A stretch of DNA of 64,000 nt from Hyphomicrobiales bacterium (GTDB lineage Bacteria > Pseudomonadota > Alphaproteobacteria > Rhizobiales > Rhizobiaceae): the NCBI GenBank assembly GCA_900471515.1, contig UCFC01000013.1:186001-250000 (forward strand). The letters are read 5' to 3'. The position numbers and the translations under genes are program-made. Under the pieces are notes generated by a model. The model was not told the DNA's origin and made no database searches. It worked only from the letters and a program-made list of their open reading frames with translations. The stretch's first letter is position 1. Every line of letters starts with the position of its first letter. Below, piece by piece: positions 50,256 through 60,700 of this stretch.

Positions 50256-51042
50256 GAGGAGTGACGGATTGCGCGACAGACCGCTTGAAACCCGAAAGGC
50301 AGGGCGAAGAACCCGAACAAGCCACGCGCATGTCGTCGATGAACTCGGCCGGGCAATCGTTGCCGGCACCTATCCCGTCGGCACGATCCTGCCCGGAGAC
50401 GGAGAGCTGGCGCAGCGCTTCAAGGTCTCGCGCACGGTGCTGCGCGAAACGATGAAGACGCTCGCGGCCAAGGGCATGGTCGTTGCCAAGGCGCGTGTCG
50501 GCACGCGTGTGACGGAAAAGAACTTCTGGAACATGTTCGACACCGAAATCATCTCCTGGCATTTCGCCAACGGTGTGAGCGAAGAATTCCTCCTGCACCT
50601 TTACGACATCCGCCTGGCCTTCGAACCATTTGCCGCCGGTCTCGTTGCCGAGCGTGCAAAGCCGGCCGAAATCGAGTTGCTGCGCGGCCTGGCGCTCGAC
50701 ATGGCCGAAAGCGGCCACACCGCCGACAGCCTGGCACTTGCCGACCTGCGGTTTCACCTTGCCGTTTCCGAAGCTTCGCACAATCCCTTCATGCGCACGC
50801 TCGGCGGGCTCATCGAAGCAGCGCTCGTCGGCATGTTCCGCATGAGTACGCCGCCCTCGCAGAGCGGTTTCGCCAACATCGCCGAAACCCACATGCGCAT
50901 CGTCGATGCCATCGCCGCAGGCGACACGGCCGCGGCGCGCAAGGCGATGGAGGATGTCATCATCGAGGGCAGGGAACACGTCCACGAAGCCTTCTCCGCG
51001 CTCTCCGAGCCCATCGTTTCCCTGCCGATTTCGTCTTTTTGA
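50248..51042 (+). CDS. GntR-family (FadR/FCD) regulator of the sugar importer
   Basis: A 264-residue regulator. The winged helix-turn-helix is at residues about 25-90 ([40 protein letters not shown]), and the FCD domain has [16 protein letters not shown] and [14 protein letters not shown] with Asp/His ligand positions. ATG 50248 has AGGAG in front; an in-frame TTG at 50269 with AGGAGG 9 bases earlier is an alternative. Its position argues that it controls the ytfQ operon. Confidence 0.87.
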   Translation: MARRSDGLRDRPLETRKAGRRTRTSHAHVVDELGRAIVAGTYPVGTILPGDGELAQRFKVSRTVLRETMKTLAAKGMVVAKARVGTRVTEKNFWNMFDTEIISWHFANGVSEEFLLHLYDIRLAFEPFAAGLVAERAKPAEIELLRGLALDMAESGHTADSLALADLRFHLAVSEASHNPFMRTLGGLIEAALVGMFRMSTPPSQSGFANIAETHMRIVDAIAAGDTAAARKAMEDVIIEGREHVHEAFSALSEPIVSLPISSF

Positions 51043-51106
51043 AGCCTCGCCTTGCTGCTATGAGCGGCAGAACAGCCGCCTAGCAATGGATTCTCGGAGT
51101 CTGCCC

Positions 51107-52468
51107 ATGGAACGCACCTGCCTTGCCGTCATTCTCGCCGCCGGCGACAGCACGCGAATGAAATCCGCAAAGTCGAAAGTGCTGCATGAGGTGGCCGGCC
51201 GGCCGATGATCGCCCATGTCGTCGATGCCGTGGCGGCGACCGGCATTTCCTCCGTCGCGCTCGTCGTCGGCCGCGACGCCGAGAAAGTGGCGAAGGCTGC
51301 CGAGGTCGGCGGCGTGACGATCCAATCCTATCTGCAGGAACAGCGCCTCGGCACCGGCCACGCCGTTCTCGCCGCCCGCGAGGCGATTGCCGAGGGCTAT
51401 GACGATATTCTCGTGACATACGGCGATGTGCCGTTGCAGACATCCGGCCCGCTGCTCGAAGCCCGCAAGGCGCTCGCCGAAGGCAGCGATGTGGTCGTCA
51501 TCGGTTTCCATACGGAGCGCCCGACCGGCTACGGCCGCCTGCTGGTCAAGGACGGAGAGCTGATCGCCATCCGGGAGGAAAAGGATGCGACCGATGCCGA
51601 ACGCGCCGTCAAATGGTGCAACAGCGGCCTGATGGCGATCAATGGCCGCAAGGCGCTCGACCTCCTGGCGCGCATCGGCAACAGCAATGCAAAGGGCGAA
51701 TATTATCTGACCGATCTCGTCGAGATTGCCCGCTCGCTGGGCGGTCGCGTCACCGCCGTCGATGCGCCCGAGGTCGAGATGACCGGCTGCAACAACCGTG
51801 CGGAACTCGCCGCGATCGAGCGGTTCTGGCAGGAGCGGCGCCGCCATGAGCTGATGCTTTCGGGTGTCACGATGATTGCCCCGGAAACGGTTTTTCTCAG
51901 CTACGATACCGTCATCGGCCAGGATGCGCTGATCGAGCCGAACGTCGTCTTCGGCCCCGGTGCGGTCATCGACGGTGGCGCGGTCATCCATGCCTTCTCG
52001 CATATCGAGGGCGCGCATGTGAGCGAAGGCGCAACGGTCGGTCCTTTCGCGCGCCTGCGCCCGGGTGCGGATCTCTCGGCCGGCTCCAAGGTCGGCAATT
52101 TCTGCGAGGTCAAGAACGGCAGGATCGGCGAGGGAGCCAAGGTCAACCATCTGACCTATATCGGCGATGCCGTCGTCGGATCGGGCACCAATATCGGCGC
52201 CGGCACGATCACCTGCAATTATGACGGGGTGAACAAGTTCGAAACCGTCATCGGCAAGGATGCCTTCGTCGGCTCCAATTCCTCGCTGGTCGCTCCCGTA
52301 ACGATCGGCAACGGCGCCTATATCGCTTCGGGCAGCGTCATCACGGCCGATGTGCCGGCCGATGCGCTCGCCTTCGGTCGCGCCCGCCAGGAGGTCAAGC
52401 CCGAGCGGGCGAAGGCCCTGCGCGAACGTGCGCTCGCCATCAAGGCGGCGAAGAAGGCCAAGGGCTGA
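51107..52468 (+). CDS. glmU: Bifunctional GlmU (GlcN-1-P acetyltransferase / GlcNAc-1-P uridylyltransferase)
   Basis: Makes UDP-GlcNAc for peptidoglycan and lipid A. The N-terminal uridylyltransferase has [27 protein letters not shown] and the EKDATDAER loop; the C-terminal left-handed beta-helix has hexapeptide repeats and [13 protein letters not shown] / [13 protein letters not shown]. Length of 453 matches the family. ATG 51107 has CGGAG in front; an ATG seven codons upstream is less well placed. glmS follows 108 bases later. Confidence 0.96.
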   Translation: MERTCLAVILAAGDSTRMKSAKSKVLHEVAGRPMIAHVVDAVAATGISSVALVVGRDAEKVAKAAEVGGVTIQSYLQEQRLGTGHAVLAAREAIAEGYDDILVTYGDVPLQTSGPLLEARKALAEGSDVVVIGFHTERPTGYGRLLVKDGELIAIREEKDATDAERAVKWCNSGLMAINGRKALDLLARIGNSNAKGEYYLTDLVEIARSLGGRVTAVDAPEVEMTGCNNRAELAAIERFWQERRRHELMLSGVTMIAPETVFLSYDTVIGQDALIEPNVVFGPGAVIDGGAVIHAFSHIEGAHVSEGATVGPFARLRPGADLSAGSKVGNFCEVKNGRIGEGAKVNHLTYIGDAVVGSGTNIGAGTITCNYDGVNKFETVIGKDAFVGSNSSLVAPVTIGNGAYIASGSVITADVPADALAFGRARQEVKPERAKALRERALAIKAAKKAKG

Positions 52469-52576
52469 GCCCTCTTCCGTAACGTGCGGAAACCGAAAGT
52501 GACCGCACGACCAATTGAGAAATAAGCGGGAATCGCTAGGACTGGCGTCGATATTGATGCCTGAGGGGACGTTTGC

Positions 52577-54403
52577 ATGTGCGGAATTGTGGGGATCGTC
52601 GGAAATGCGCCGGTTGCGGGCCGTCTCGTCGATGCGCTGAAGCGGCTGGAATATCGCGGTTACGATTCTGCCGGCGTTGCCACCATCCATGAAGGCGTGA
52701 TGGACCGCCGCCGCGCCGAGGGCAAGCTCTTCAACCTCGAGAAGCGCCTGGACAGCGAACCGCTGCCGGGAACGACGGGCATTGCCCATACGCGTTGGGC
52801 CACCCATGGCGTGCCGAACGAAACCAACGCCCATCCGCATTTCGTCGACGGCGTCGCCGTCGTCCACAACGGCATCATCGAGAATTTCTCCGAACTGCGC
52901 GACGAGCTGACCCACGAAGGTGCCGCCTTCCAGAGCCAGACCGACACGGAGGTCGTCGCTCACCTCATGGCGAAATATCTGCGTGAAGGCCTGTCTCCGC
53001 GCGACGCCATGCTGAAGATGCTGAACCGCGTCACCGGCGCCTATGCGCTGGCCGTCATGCTGAAGAGCGATCCCGGCACGCTCATGGCTGCCCGCTCCGG
53101 CCCGCCGCTTGCCGTCGGTTACGGCAGGGGCGAAATGTTCCTGGGCTCCGATGCCATCGCGCTTTCGCCCTTCACCAACGAAATCACCTATCTCGTCGAT
53201 GGCGATTGCGCGATCATCACCCGCGACGGCGCGACCGTGCTCGATTTCTCCGGCAAGGTGGTCAAGCGCCCGCGCCAGGTTTCCCAGGCGACCGCCTATG
53301 TGGTCGACAAGGGCAATCACCGTCATTTCATGGAGAAGGAAATCTACGAGCAGCCGGAGGTCATCTCCCACGCGCTCAGCCACTATGTGGATTTCGCCGC
53401 CAATACGATCAGCCCGAATGCATCCGCGATCGACTTCAAGGCGGCGACCGGCCTTGCGATCTCCGCCTGCGGCACCGCCTATCTCGCCGGCCTGATCGGC
53501 AAATACTGGTTCGAGCGCTACGCGCGCCTGCCGGTCGAAATCGATGTCGCCTCTGAATTCCGCTACCGCGAAATGCCGCTGCAGCCCTCGCAAGCCGCGC
53601 TCTTCATCTCGCAGTCGGGCGAAACCGCCGACACATTGGCGTCGCTGCGTTACTGCAAGGACAACGGCCTGAAGATCGGCGCCGTCGTCAACGTGCGCGA
53701 ATCGACCATTGCCCGCGAATCCGATGCCGTCTTCCCGATCATGGCCGGCCCGGAAATCGGCGTCGCCTCCACCAAGGCCTTCACCTGCCAGCTGGCCGTG
53801 CTTGCCTCGCTCGCCATCGGCGCCGGCCGCGCCCGCGGCACGATCGGCGCCGACGACGAGAAGGCGATGGTGCGCCATCTGGCGGAAATGCCGCGCGTCA
53901 TGAGCCGCGTGCTCAACCTCATCCAGCCGCAGATGGAAAGCCTGTCGCGCGAACTTTCCAAGTGCAAGGACGTGCTCTATCTCGGCCGAGGCACCAGTTT
54001 CCCGCTTGCCATGGAAGGCGCGCTGAAACTCAAGGAAATCTCCTACATTCATGCCGAAGGTTATGCCGCCGGCGAATTGAAGCATGGGCCGATCGCGCTG
54101 ATCGATGAAAACATGCCCGTCATCGTCATCGCCCCCTACGACCGTTTCTTCGAAAAGACCGTCTCCAACATGCAGGAAGTGGCCGCCCGCGGCGGCCGCA
54201 TCATCTTCATCACCGACGAGGCCGGTGCTGCCGCCTCCAAGCTGCCGACCATGGCGACGATCACGCTTCCCGTTGTCGATGAGATTATCGCGCCGATGAT
54301 CTTCTCGCTGCCGATCCAGCTGCTCGCCTATCACACGGCGGTCTTCATGGGGACCGATGTCGACCAGCCGCGCAACCTCGCAAAATCGGTGACTGTGGAG
54401 TAA
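52577..54403 (+). CDS. glmS: Glutamine-fructose-6-phosphate aminotransferase GlmS
   Basis: Converts fructose-6-P and glutamine to glucosamine-6-P, the first step toward UDP-GlcNAc. The 608-residue product starts MCGIVGIVG, with the N-terminal nucleophile Cys exposed after Met removal. It has YRGYDSAGVA in the glutaminase domain, two SIS sugar-isomerase domains (SACGTAYLAGLIGK, RGTSFPLAMEGALKLKE) and the C-terminal LAKSVTVE. The leader 52469-52576 can form a 7-bp stem (CGTGCGG/CCGCACG), but I see no glmS ribozyme. Confidence 0.97.
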   Translation: MCGIVGIVGNAPVAGRLVDALKRLEYRGYDSAGVATIHEGVMDRRRAEGKLFNLEKRLDSEPLPGTTGIAHTRWATHGVPNETNAHPHFVDGVAVVHNGIIENFSELRDELTHEGAAFQSQTDTEVVAHLMAKYLREGLSPRDAMLKMLNRVTGAYALAVMLKSDPGTLMAARSGPPLAVGYGRGEMFLGSDAIALSPFTNEITYLVDGDCAIITRDGATVLDFSGKVVKRPRQVSQATAYVVDKGNHRHFMEKEIYEQPEVISHALSHYVDFAANTISPNASAIDFKAATGLAISACGTAYLAGLIGKYWFERYARLPVEIDVASEFRYREMPLQPSQAALFISQSGETADTLASLRYCKDNGLKIGAVVNVRESTIARESDAVFPIMAGPEIGVASTKAFTCQLAVLASLAIGAGRARGTIGADDEKAMVRHLAEMPRVMSRVLNLIQPQMESLSRELSKCKDVLYLGRGTSFPLAMEGALKLKEISYIHAEGYAAGELKHGPIALIDENMPVIVIAPYDRFFEKTVSNMQEVAARGGRIIFITDEAGAAASKLPTMATITLPVVDEIIAPMIFSLPIQLLAYHTAVFMGTDVDQPRNLAKSVTVE

Positions 54404-54475
54404 GCCCGAGTGGGCTGAAACATGTTGTGCAGCAACGCGAATTCTGGCAATTTTGTGCCTGCGGACACAGGGGGA

Positions 54476-54493
54476 AGGCCGGTGAAACGGCCT
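54476..54493 (+). terminator. Hairpin between glmS and the DUF502 gene
   Basis: A 6-bp stem AGGCCG / CGGCCT with loop GTGAAA, followed by GTCTAG. It is 72 bases after glmS and 33 before the next start. It may end glmS transcription or shape the DUF502 leader. Confidence 0.35.
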
Positions 54494-54526
54494 GTCTAGA
54501 GACTGAAACGGAGTTCATCAGAAAAG

Positions 54527-55213
54527 ATGACCGATAAGGCCCCCCGAGTGCCGGTCGCCATGCGGCTGAGGAATAATTTTCTCGCTGGTTTGATCATCTG
54601 CGCACCGATCGCCATCACGATCTGGCTGACCTGGACCTTCATCCACTGGTCGGACAGCTGGGTGCGGCCCTATATCCCGGCACGCTGGAACCCCGAGAGT
54701 TATATCAACGTCGCCATACCCGGTTTCGGCCTGCTGATCGCCGTGGTGCTGATCACCATTGTCGGCTTCCTCGGCAAGAACCTGATCGGCCAGAGCATCG
54801 TCCGTTTCGGCGAATCGATCGTCCAGCGCATGCCTCTGGTGCGCACCATCTACAGAAGCGTGAAGCAGATCTTCGAAACGGTGCTGAAGGAACAGTCGAA
54901 TTCCTTCAAGAAGGTCGGCCTCATCGAATATCCGGGGCCGGGCCTGTGGTCGCTGGTTTTCGTCGCCACCGACGCCAAGGGCGAGATCGCATCGAAGTTC
55001 AACGCGATGGGGCAGGATATGGTCGCCGTCTTCCTGCCGCCGACGCCGGTGCCGACGGCCGGATTCCTGATCTTCGTGCCGCGCGACAAGATCACCGTGC
55101 TCGACATGAGCCCGGAAGATGCCGCCAAGTTCCTGATATCGGGCGGCCTTGTCGCCCCGGAACATGTCCCGGTCCTGCGCCCCAAGCCGAAGGCGATATC
55201 GAAGGTCGATTAG
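54527..55213 (+). CDS. DUF502 family membrane protein
   Basis: A 228-residue inner-membrane protein with two clear helices (NFLAGLIICAPIAITIWLTWTFI and FGLLIAVVLITIVGFLGKNLI) and a conserved soluble C-terminal part (LVRTIYRSVKQIFETVL, VGLIEYPGPGLWSLVFVATD, FLPPTPVPTAGFLIFVP). The family is widespread in bacteria without a settled function. The start at 54527 is supported by GAAACGGAG upstream. It converges with recG across 3 bases. Confidence 0.88.
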   Translation: MTDKAPRVPVAMRLRNNFLAGLIICAPIAITIWLTWTFIHWSDSWVRPYIPARWNPESYINVAIPGFGLLIAVVLITIVGFLGKNLIGQSIVRFGESIVQRMPLVRTIYRSVKQIFETVLKEQSNSFKKVGLIEYPGPGLWSLVFVATDAKGEIASKFNAMGQDMVAVFLPPTPVPTAGFLIFVPRDKITVLDMSPEDAAKFLISGGLVAPEHVPVLRPKPKAISKVD

Positions 55214-55216
55214 GCT

Positions 55217-57322
55217 CTAACCCGCTCTCAGGAACCGGATCGCCTCATCGCGGCGGAAGAGATAGAGCAGGGTGCGCACGGCCTCGCCGCGCTCGCTCGT
55301 CAGCTCGGGATCGCGCTCGATAAGATAGGCTGCATCCTTGCGGGCGATCTCCAGGAGATCGGCATGCGCCTCCAGGCTCGCGATCCGGAAACCCGGCGTG
55401 CCGGACTGGCGCGTGCCGAGAAGCTCGCCTTCGCCGCGCAGTTTCAGATCTTCCTCGGCAATGCGGAAACCGTCTTCCGTTTCACGCATGATCGAAAGCC
55501 GGGCATGGCCGGTTTCGCCAAGCGGCCCCTTGTAGAGCAGGATACAGGTGGAGGCCTCGTCTCCGCGCCCGACACGGCCGCGAAGCTGGTGCAGCTGCGC
55601 CAGGCCGAAGCGCTCGGCATGTTCGATCACCATGATCGTCGCATCCGGCACGTCGACGCCGACCTCGACGACGGTCGTTGCCACCAGCAGCCGCAATTCG
55701 CCGCTCTTGAAGGCCAGCATGACCGCATCTTTCTCCGGTCCGCTCATGCGCCCGTGGATGAGGCCGATGCCGGGGCCGAGGGCCGAGACGAGCGTCGCAT
55801 GCCGCTCTTCCACCGACATCAGATCGAGTTCTTCGGATTCCTCCACCAGCGGACAGATCCAGTAGGCCTTCTTGCCGTCGGCGAGCGCACTCTTCAGTCG
55901 GCCGACGATCTCGCCCGTGCGCTCGGCCGGCACGGTGATCGTCTGGATCGGCTTTCGCCCCGCCGGCTTCTCCGTCAGTTTGGAGACGTCCATGTCGCCG
56001 AAGGCCGCCAGCACGAGCGTGCGCGGGATCGGCGTTGCGGTCATGACCAGCATATGCGGCGAGATGCCCTTCGCCGTCAGCCGCAGGCGCTGGTGCACGC
56101 CGAAACGGTGCTGCTCGTCGACGACGGCCAGCATCAGGTTCTTGTAGTTGACGCTCTCCTGGAAGAGCGCATGCGTGCCGATAATGATCTGCGCTTCGCC
56201 GGACGCGATACGCTCGAGAATATCCTCGCGCTCACGCCCCTTGGTGCGACCCGTCAGCACCTCGACGGCAAGCCCGGCGGCATCGGCGAATTTCGAGATT
56301 GTCGCATGATGCTGGCGGGCGAGGATTTCGGTCGGCGCCATCAGCACGGCCTGTCCGCCGCTTTCTATGACGGCAGCCATCGAAAGCAGCGCCACCAGCG
56401 TCTTGCCGGAGCCGACATCGCCCTGAAGCAGCCGCAGCATGCGCTCATTGCCGGCCATGTCCCTCAGAATGTCGGCAACGGCCTGCGTCTGGCTGCTCGT
56501 CGGCGAAAAGGGAAGGTCCCGCAATATCTTGCTGCTGATTTCTCCGGTGGCATGCACGGGCTGGCCGGCGACCTTTCGCAGCCGTTGCCGCACCAGCGCC
56601 AAGGACAGCTGGCCGGCGAGGAATTCGTCATAGGCGAGCCTGCGCCGGGCAGGGGTTTGCGGGTCTATGTCGGACGTATCCCGCGGCTCGTGCAACATAT
56701 GGAAACTGTCGCGGATGGAGGGCAGGCCCTGTTTCTGCGACAGCGAAAGATCGATCCATTCCGGCAGCTCCGGCATGCGCGGCAGCGCCGCCTCGATGAT
56801 CTTGCGCAGCGTCTTCGGGGAAAGCCCCGCCGTCAGCGGATAGATCGGCTCGACCAGCGGCAGGTTCTCACCCTCGCTTGCCTTGACGATGTAATCTGGG
56901 TGAACCATCGAGGCGCGGCCGTTGAACCAGTCGACCTTGCCGCTGACGGTTACGTCCTCGTCGATCGGCAACTGCTTTTCCAGCCACGCCGCCTGGCCGC
57001 GGAAGAAGACGAGCGTCAGCTCGCCCGTCTCGTCATGCAGGAAGACCCGGTAGGGAACGTTGCGATTGCCGCGCGGCGGCGCCTGATGCCGATCGACACG
57101 CGCCGTGATCGTCACGATCGCGCCTTGCGGCGCGCGGGCGATTCCCGGCTGGTTGCGGCGGTCGATCAGCGAGGAGGGCGCATGGAACAGGAGATCGATA
57201 ACCCGGCAATCCTCCGGTGTCTCGCGCCCGAGCAGCTTGACGAAAAGCTCCGAGATCTTCGGGCCGACGCCCGGAAGGCCCGAAACGGGAGAAAACAGCG
57301 GATCGAGAATGGCGGGGCGCAT
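55217..57322 (-). CDS. recG: ATP-dependent DNA helicase RecG
   Basis: Branched-DNA helicase that reverses stalled forks and acts on recombination intermediates. The 701-residue protein has the N-terminal wedge/OB domain (VTITARVDRHQ, LVFFRGQAAWLEKQL), Walker A GDVGSGKT, DEQH box (VVDEQHRFGV), and helicase C-domain motifs (VEVGVDVPDATIMVIEHAERFG, LHQLRGRVGRG). ATG 57322 (MRPAILDPLFSPVSGLPGVG) fits family starts; upstream frame is not conserved. Divergent from sdhE-mfd. Confidence 0.96.
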   Translation of the reverse strand: MRPAILDPLFSPVSGLPGVGPKISELFVKLLGRETPEDCRVIDLLFHAPSSLIDRRNQPGIARAPQGAIVTITARVDRHQAPPRGNRNVPYRVFLHDETGELTLVFFRGQAAWLEKQLPIDEDVTVSGKVDWFNGRASMVHPDYIVKASEGENLPLVEPIYPLTAGLSPKTLRKIIEAALPRMPELPEWIDLSLSQKQGLPSIRDSFHMLHEPRDTSDIDPQTPARRRLAYDEFLAGQLSLALVRQRLRKVAGQPVHATGEISSKILRDLPFSPTSSQTQAVADILRDMAGNERMLRLLQGDVGSGKTLVALLSMAAVIESGGQAVLMAPTEILARQHHATISKFADAAGLAVEVLTGRTKGREREDILERIASGEAQIIIGTHALFQESVNYKNLMLAVVDEQHRFGVHQRLRLTAKGISPHMLVMTATPIPRTLVLAAFGDMDVSKLTEKPAGRKPIQTITVPAERTGEIVGRLKSALADGKKAYWICPLVEESEELDLMSVEERHATLVSALGPGIGLIHGRMSGPEKDAVMLAFKSGELRLLVATTVVEVGVDVPDATIMVIEHAERFGLAQLHQLRGRVGRGDEASTCILLYKGPLGETGHARLSIMRETEDGFRIAEEDLKLRGEGELLGTRQSGTPGFRIASLEAHADLLEIARKDAAYLIERDPELTSERGEAVRTLLYLFRRDEAIRFLRAG

Positions 57323-57416
57323 GGATGCCAAAATGCGATGAACAATAGGGCCTTGGCAAGGCTGACAAGCCGCTTTCGAGGGTCTATAGAGGCGCATCAA
57401 CAAGGAAGGTGATGCC

Positions 57417-57719
57417 ATGACAGGAGTAACGCTCACGAGCGCCGGTCTCGACCCGCGCCGACGCCGGATTCTTTTCCGCTGCTGGCATCGCGGCATCAGA
57501 GAGATGGACCTTGTCTTCGGTCAGTTCGCCGAAAACGAACTTCCCACCATGAGCGAGGCCGAGCTCGACGAGTTCGAGACGATCATGGCCGAAGAGGATA
57601 ACGACCTCGTGCGCTGGATCATGGGAACCTGGCCGACGCCCGAGCATTTGCAGACCCCCATGTTTGCCCGCATCGCCGCCTACAAGCCCGATTTCGAGAC
57701 GCCCCGGATACCGGAATGA
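57417..57719 (+). CDS. sdhE: FAD assembly factor SdhE
   Basis: A 100-residue cytoplasmic factor that promotes covalent flavinylation of succinate dehydrogenase SdhA. The defining motif RGIREMD is at about residue 26-32, within a five-helix-bundle sequence (LFRCWHRGIREMDLVFGQFA), and WIMGTWPTPEH marks the C-terminal half. ATG 57417 has AAGGTGATGCC in front. It overlaps mfd by ATGA, so the two are translationally coupled. Confidence 0.92.
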   Translation: MTGVTLTSAGLDPRRRRILFRCWHRGIREMDLVFGQFAENELPTMSEAELDEFETIMAEEDNDLVRWIMGTWPTPEHLQTPMFARIAAYKPDFETPRIPE

Positions 57720-60700
57720 TCCCTGGTTTTGACGCCAAGAAACTCGCAGCCGCCGCCGAGCCGCTGACGATCGGCAACGTGCCGGCCGGCATGGAGCCGC
57801 TATTGCTCGCCGAACTCGCCCGCAACGGCGAGCCGGTCGCCTATGTTCTGTCGGACGGCCATCGCATGGCCGATCTGGAGCAGATGCTGGGTTTCGTGGC
57901 GCCCGATATTCCGGTTCTGACGCTACCGGCCTGGGACTGTCTACCCTATGACCGCGTCTCGCCGAGCGCCGATACCTCGGCGCGCCGCCTCGCGGCCCTC
58001 TCCGGCCTGATCGCGCACCATAAGAAACCGCATGCGGCCATCGTGCTGGTCACGGTCAACGCCATGCTGCAGAAGGTGGCCCCGCAGGACATCATCGAAA
58101 GCCTGGCTTTCTCGGCGCGCCCCGGCAATCAGGTGCGCATGGACGATATTGCCGGCCGGCTGGAGCGCAACGGTTTCGAGCGGGTGGCCACCGTGCGCGA
58201 AGTCGGCGAATATGCCGTGCGCGGCGGCATCCTCGATGTCTTCGTGCCCGGTTCGGAAGAGCCGGTTCGCCTCGATTTCTTCGGCGATACGCTGGAATCG
58301 ATCCGCAGCTTCGATCCCGCCAGCCAGCGCACGACGGGGCAGGTACGCTCCCTCGATCTCAATCCCATGAGCGAGGTGACGCTGACCCCGGATACGATCA
58401 GCCGCTTCCGCAAGAATTACCTCTCCGCCTTCGGTGCGGCCACGCGCGATGACGCGCTCTATCTCGCCGTGTCGGAAGGTCGCCGCTACCCTGGCATGGA
58501 ACATTGGCTGCCGCTCTTCTACGAGAAGCTGGATACGGTGTTCGATTACCTCTCCGGCTTCCGCATCGTCACCGACCATACGGTGCGTGAAGCAGCCGAG
58601 GAACGCTCCAAGCTCGTCTATGACTATTACGATGCGCGCCTGAATTCCGGCCAGCAGGGCAAGGGCCAGATGGCGCAGGGCACGCCCTATAAGCCGGTGA
58701 CGCCCGGCCAGCTCTATCTCGACAGCAAGACCTTTGCGCGCACGCTCGATGCGATCAACGCGATCAGGGTCTCGCCCTTCAACGAGCACGAGGGGGAGGC
58801 GCGCCGCGTCGTCAATCTCGATGCGCGCCAGGGCCAGCGCTGGGCGCGCTCCAATGCCGAAGGCGGCGGGGATGCGGAGCGTGTCAACATCTTCGATGTG
58901 GTCGTCAGGCACATTGCCGATAAACGCGCCGGCGGCGCGAAGGTCGTCATCACCGCCTGGACCGAAGGGTCTCTGGAGCGCCTGCTGCAGGTTTTGAACG
59001 AACACGGCCTCGAACGCGTCAAGCCGATCGCGGCGCTGAAGGATGTGTCGGGCCTCGCGAAAGGTGAGGCGGCGGCAGCCGTGCTCAGCCTCGAATCCGG
59101 CTTCGAGAGCGGCGATCTCGTCGTCATCGGCGAGCAGGATATTCTCGGCGACCGCATGGTGCGCCGTTCCCGCCGCCGCAAGCGCGCCGCCGATTTCATT
59201 TCCGAAGTCGCCGGCCTCGACGAAGGATCGATCGTCGTCCACGCCGAACATGGTATCGGCCGTTTCGTCGGGTTGCGCACCATCGAGGCGGCAGGCGCCC
59301 CGCATGCCTGCCTCGAACTGCAATATGCCGACGATGCCAAACTCTTCCTGCCGGTCGAAAACATCGACCTGCTCTCGCGCTTCGGTGGCGAAAGCACCGA
59401 TGTCCCGCTCGACAAGCTTGGCGGCGGCGCATGGCAGATGCGCAAGGCCAAGCTCAAGCGCCGCCTGCTGGATATGGCCGATGCGCTGATCCGCATCGCC
59501 GCCGAACGCCTGACGCGCCACGCGCCGGTGCTGACGACGCCGGAAGGGCTCTATGACGAGTTCGCCGCCCGTTTCCCCTATGACGAAACGGAGGATCAGG
59601 ACAACGCGATCGAAGCCGTGCGAAGCGATCTCGGCGCCGGCCGCCCGATGGACCGCCTCGTTTGCGGCGACGTCGGCTTCGGCAAGACCGAAGTGGCCCT
59701 GCGCGCCGCCTTCGTTGCCGCCATGAACGGCGTGCAGGTTGCTGTCGTCGTACCGACCACGCTGCTCTCCCGCCAGCATTTCAAGACATTCTCCGAGCGT
59801 TTCCGTGGTCTGCCGGTCCGCGTCCAGCAGGCCTCGCGCCTCGTCGGCTCCAAGGAACTGGCGCTGACGAAAAAGGAAGTGGCCGAGGGCAAGACGGATA
59901 TCGTCGTCGGTACCCATGCGCTGCTCGGCGCCGGCATCAAGTTCGCCAATCTCGGCCTGCTGATTATCGACGAAGAGCAGCATTTCGGGGTGAAGCACAA
60001 GGAGCGCCTGAAGGAGCTGAAGAGCGACGTCCACGTCCTCACGCTCTCGGCAACGCCGATCCCGCGCACGCTGCAGCTTGCCATGACCGGGGTGCGCGAG
60101 CTCTCGCTCATCACCACGCCGCCCGTCGATCGCATGGCGGTGCGCACCTTCATTTCGCCCTTCGACAGCCTCGTCATCCGCGAAACGCTGATGCGCGAGC
60201 ACTATCGCGGCGGCCAGAGCTTCTATGTCTGCCCGCGCCTTGCCGATCTGGCGGATGTGCACGCCTTCCTCCAGTCCGACGTGCCGGAGCTGAAGGTCGC
60301 CGTCGCCCACGGCCAGATGCCGGCCGGTGAATTGGAGGACATCATGAACGCCTTCTACGAAGGCCGCTATGATGTGCTGCTCTCGACCACCATCGTCGAA
60401 TCCGGCCTCGATGTTCCCACCGCCAACACGCTGATCGTCCACCGCGCCGATATGTTCGGCCTTGCCCAGCTCTACCAGCTGCGCGGCCGCGTCGGCCGTT
60501 CGAAGGTGCGCGCCTTCGCCCTCTTCACCCTGCCGGTCAACAAGGTGCTGACGGCAACCGCCGAACGTCGCCTCAAGGTGCTGCAGTCGCTCGATACGCT
60601 CGGCGCCGGCTTCCAGCTCGCAAGCCACGACCTCGATATCCGCGGCGCCGGCAACCTGCTCGGCGAGGAACAGTCCGGCCATATCAAGGAAGTCGGCTTC

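Noticed and set aside
52469..52576. Possible glmS ribozyme or riboswitch upstream of glmS
   Set aside because: Only a small 7-bp stem with a 13-base loop is present, and the glmS ribozyme core and length are lacking; such ribozymes belong to Gram-positive bacteria.
51080..54334. A 1084-codon open frame antisense to glmU and glmS
   Set aside because: It covers two certain genes and the gap between them and is composed of low-complexity Arg/Asp/Gly/Ala-rich sequence typical of antisense frames.
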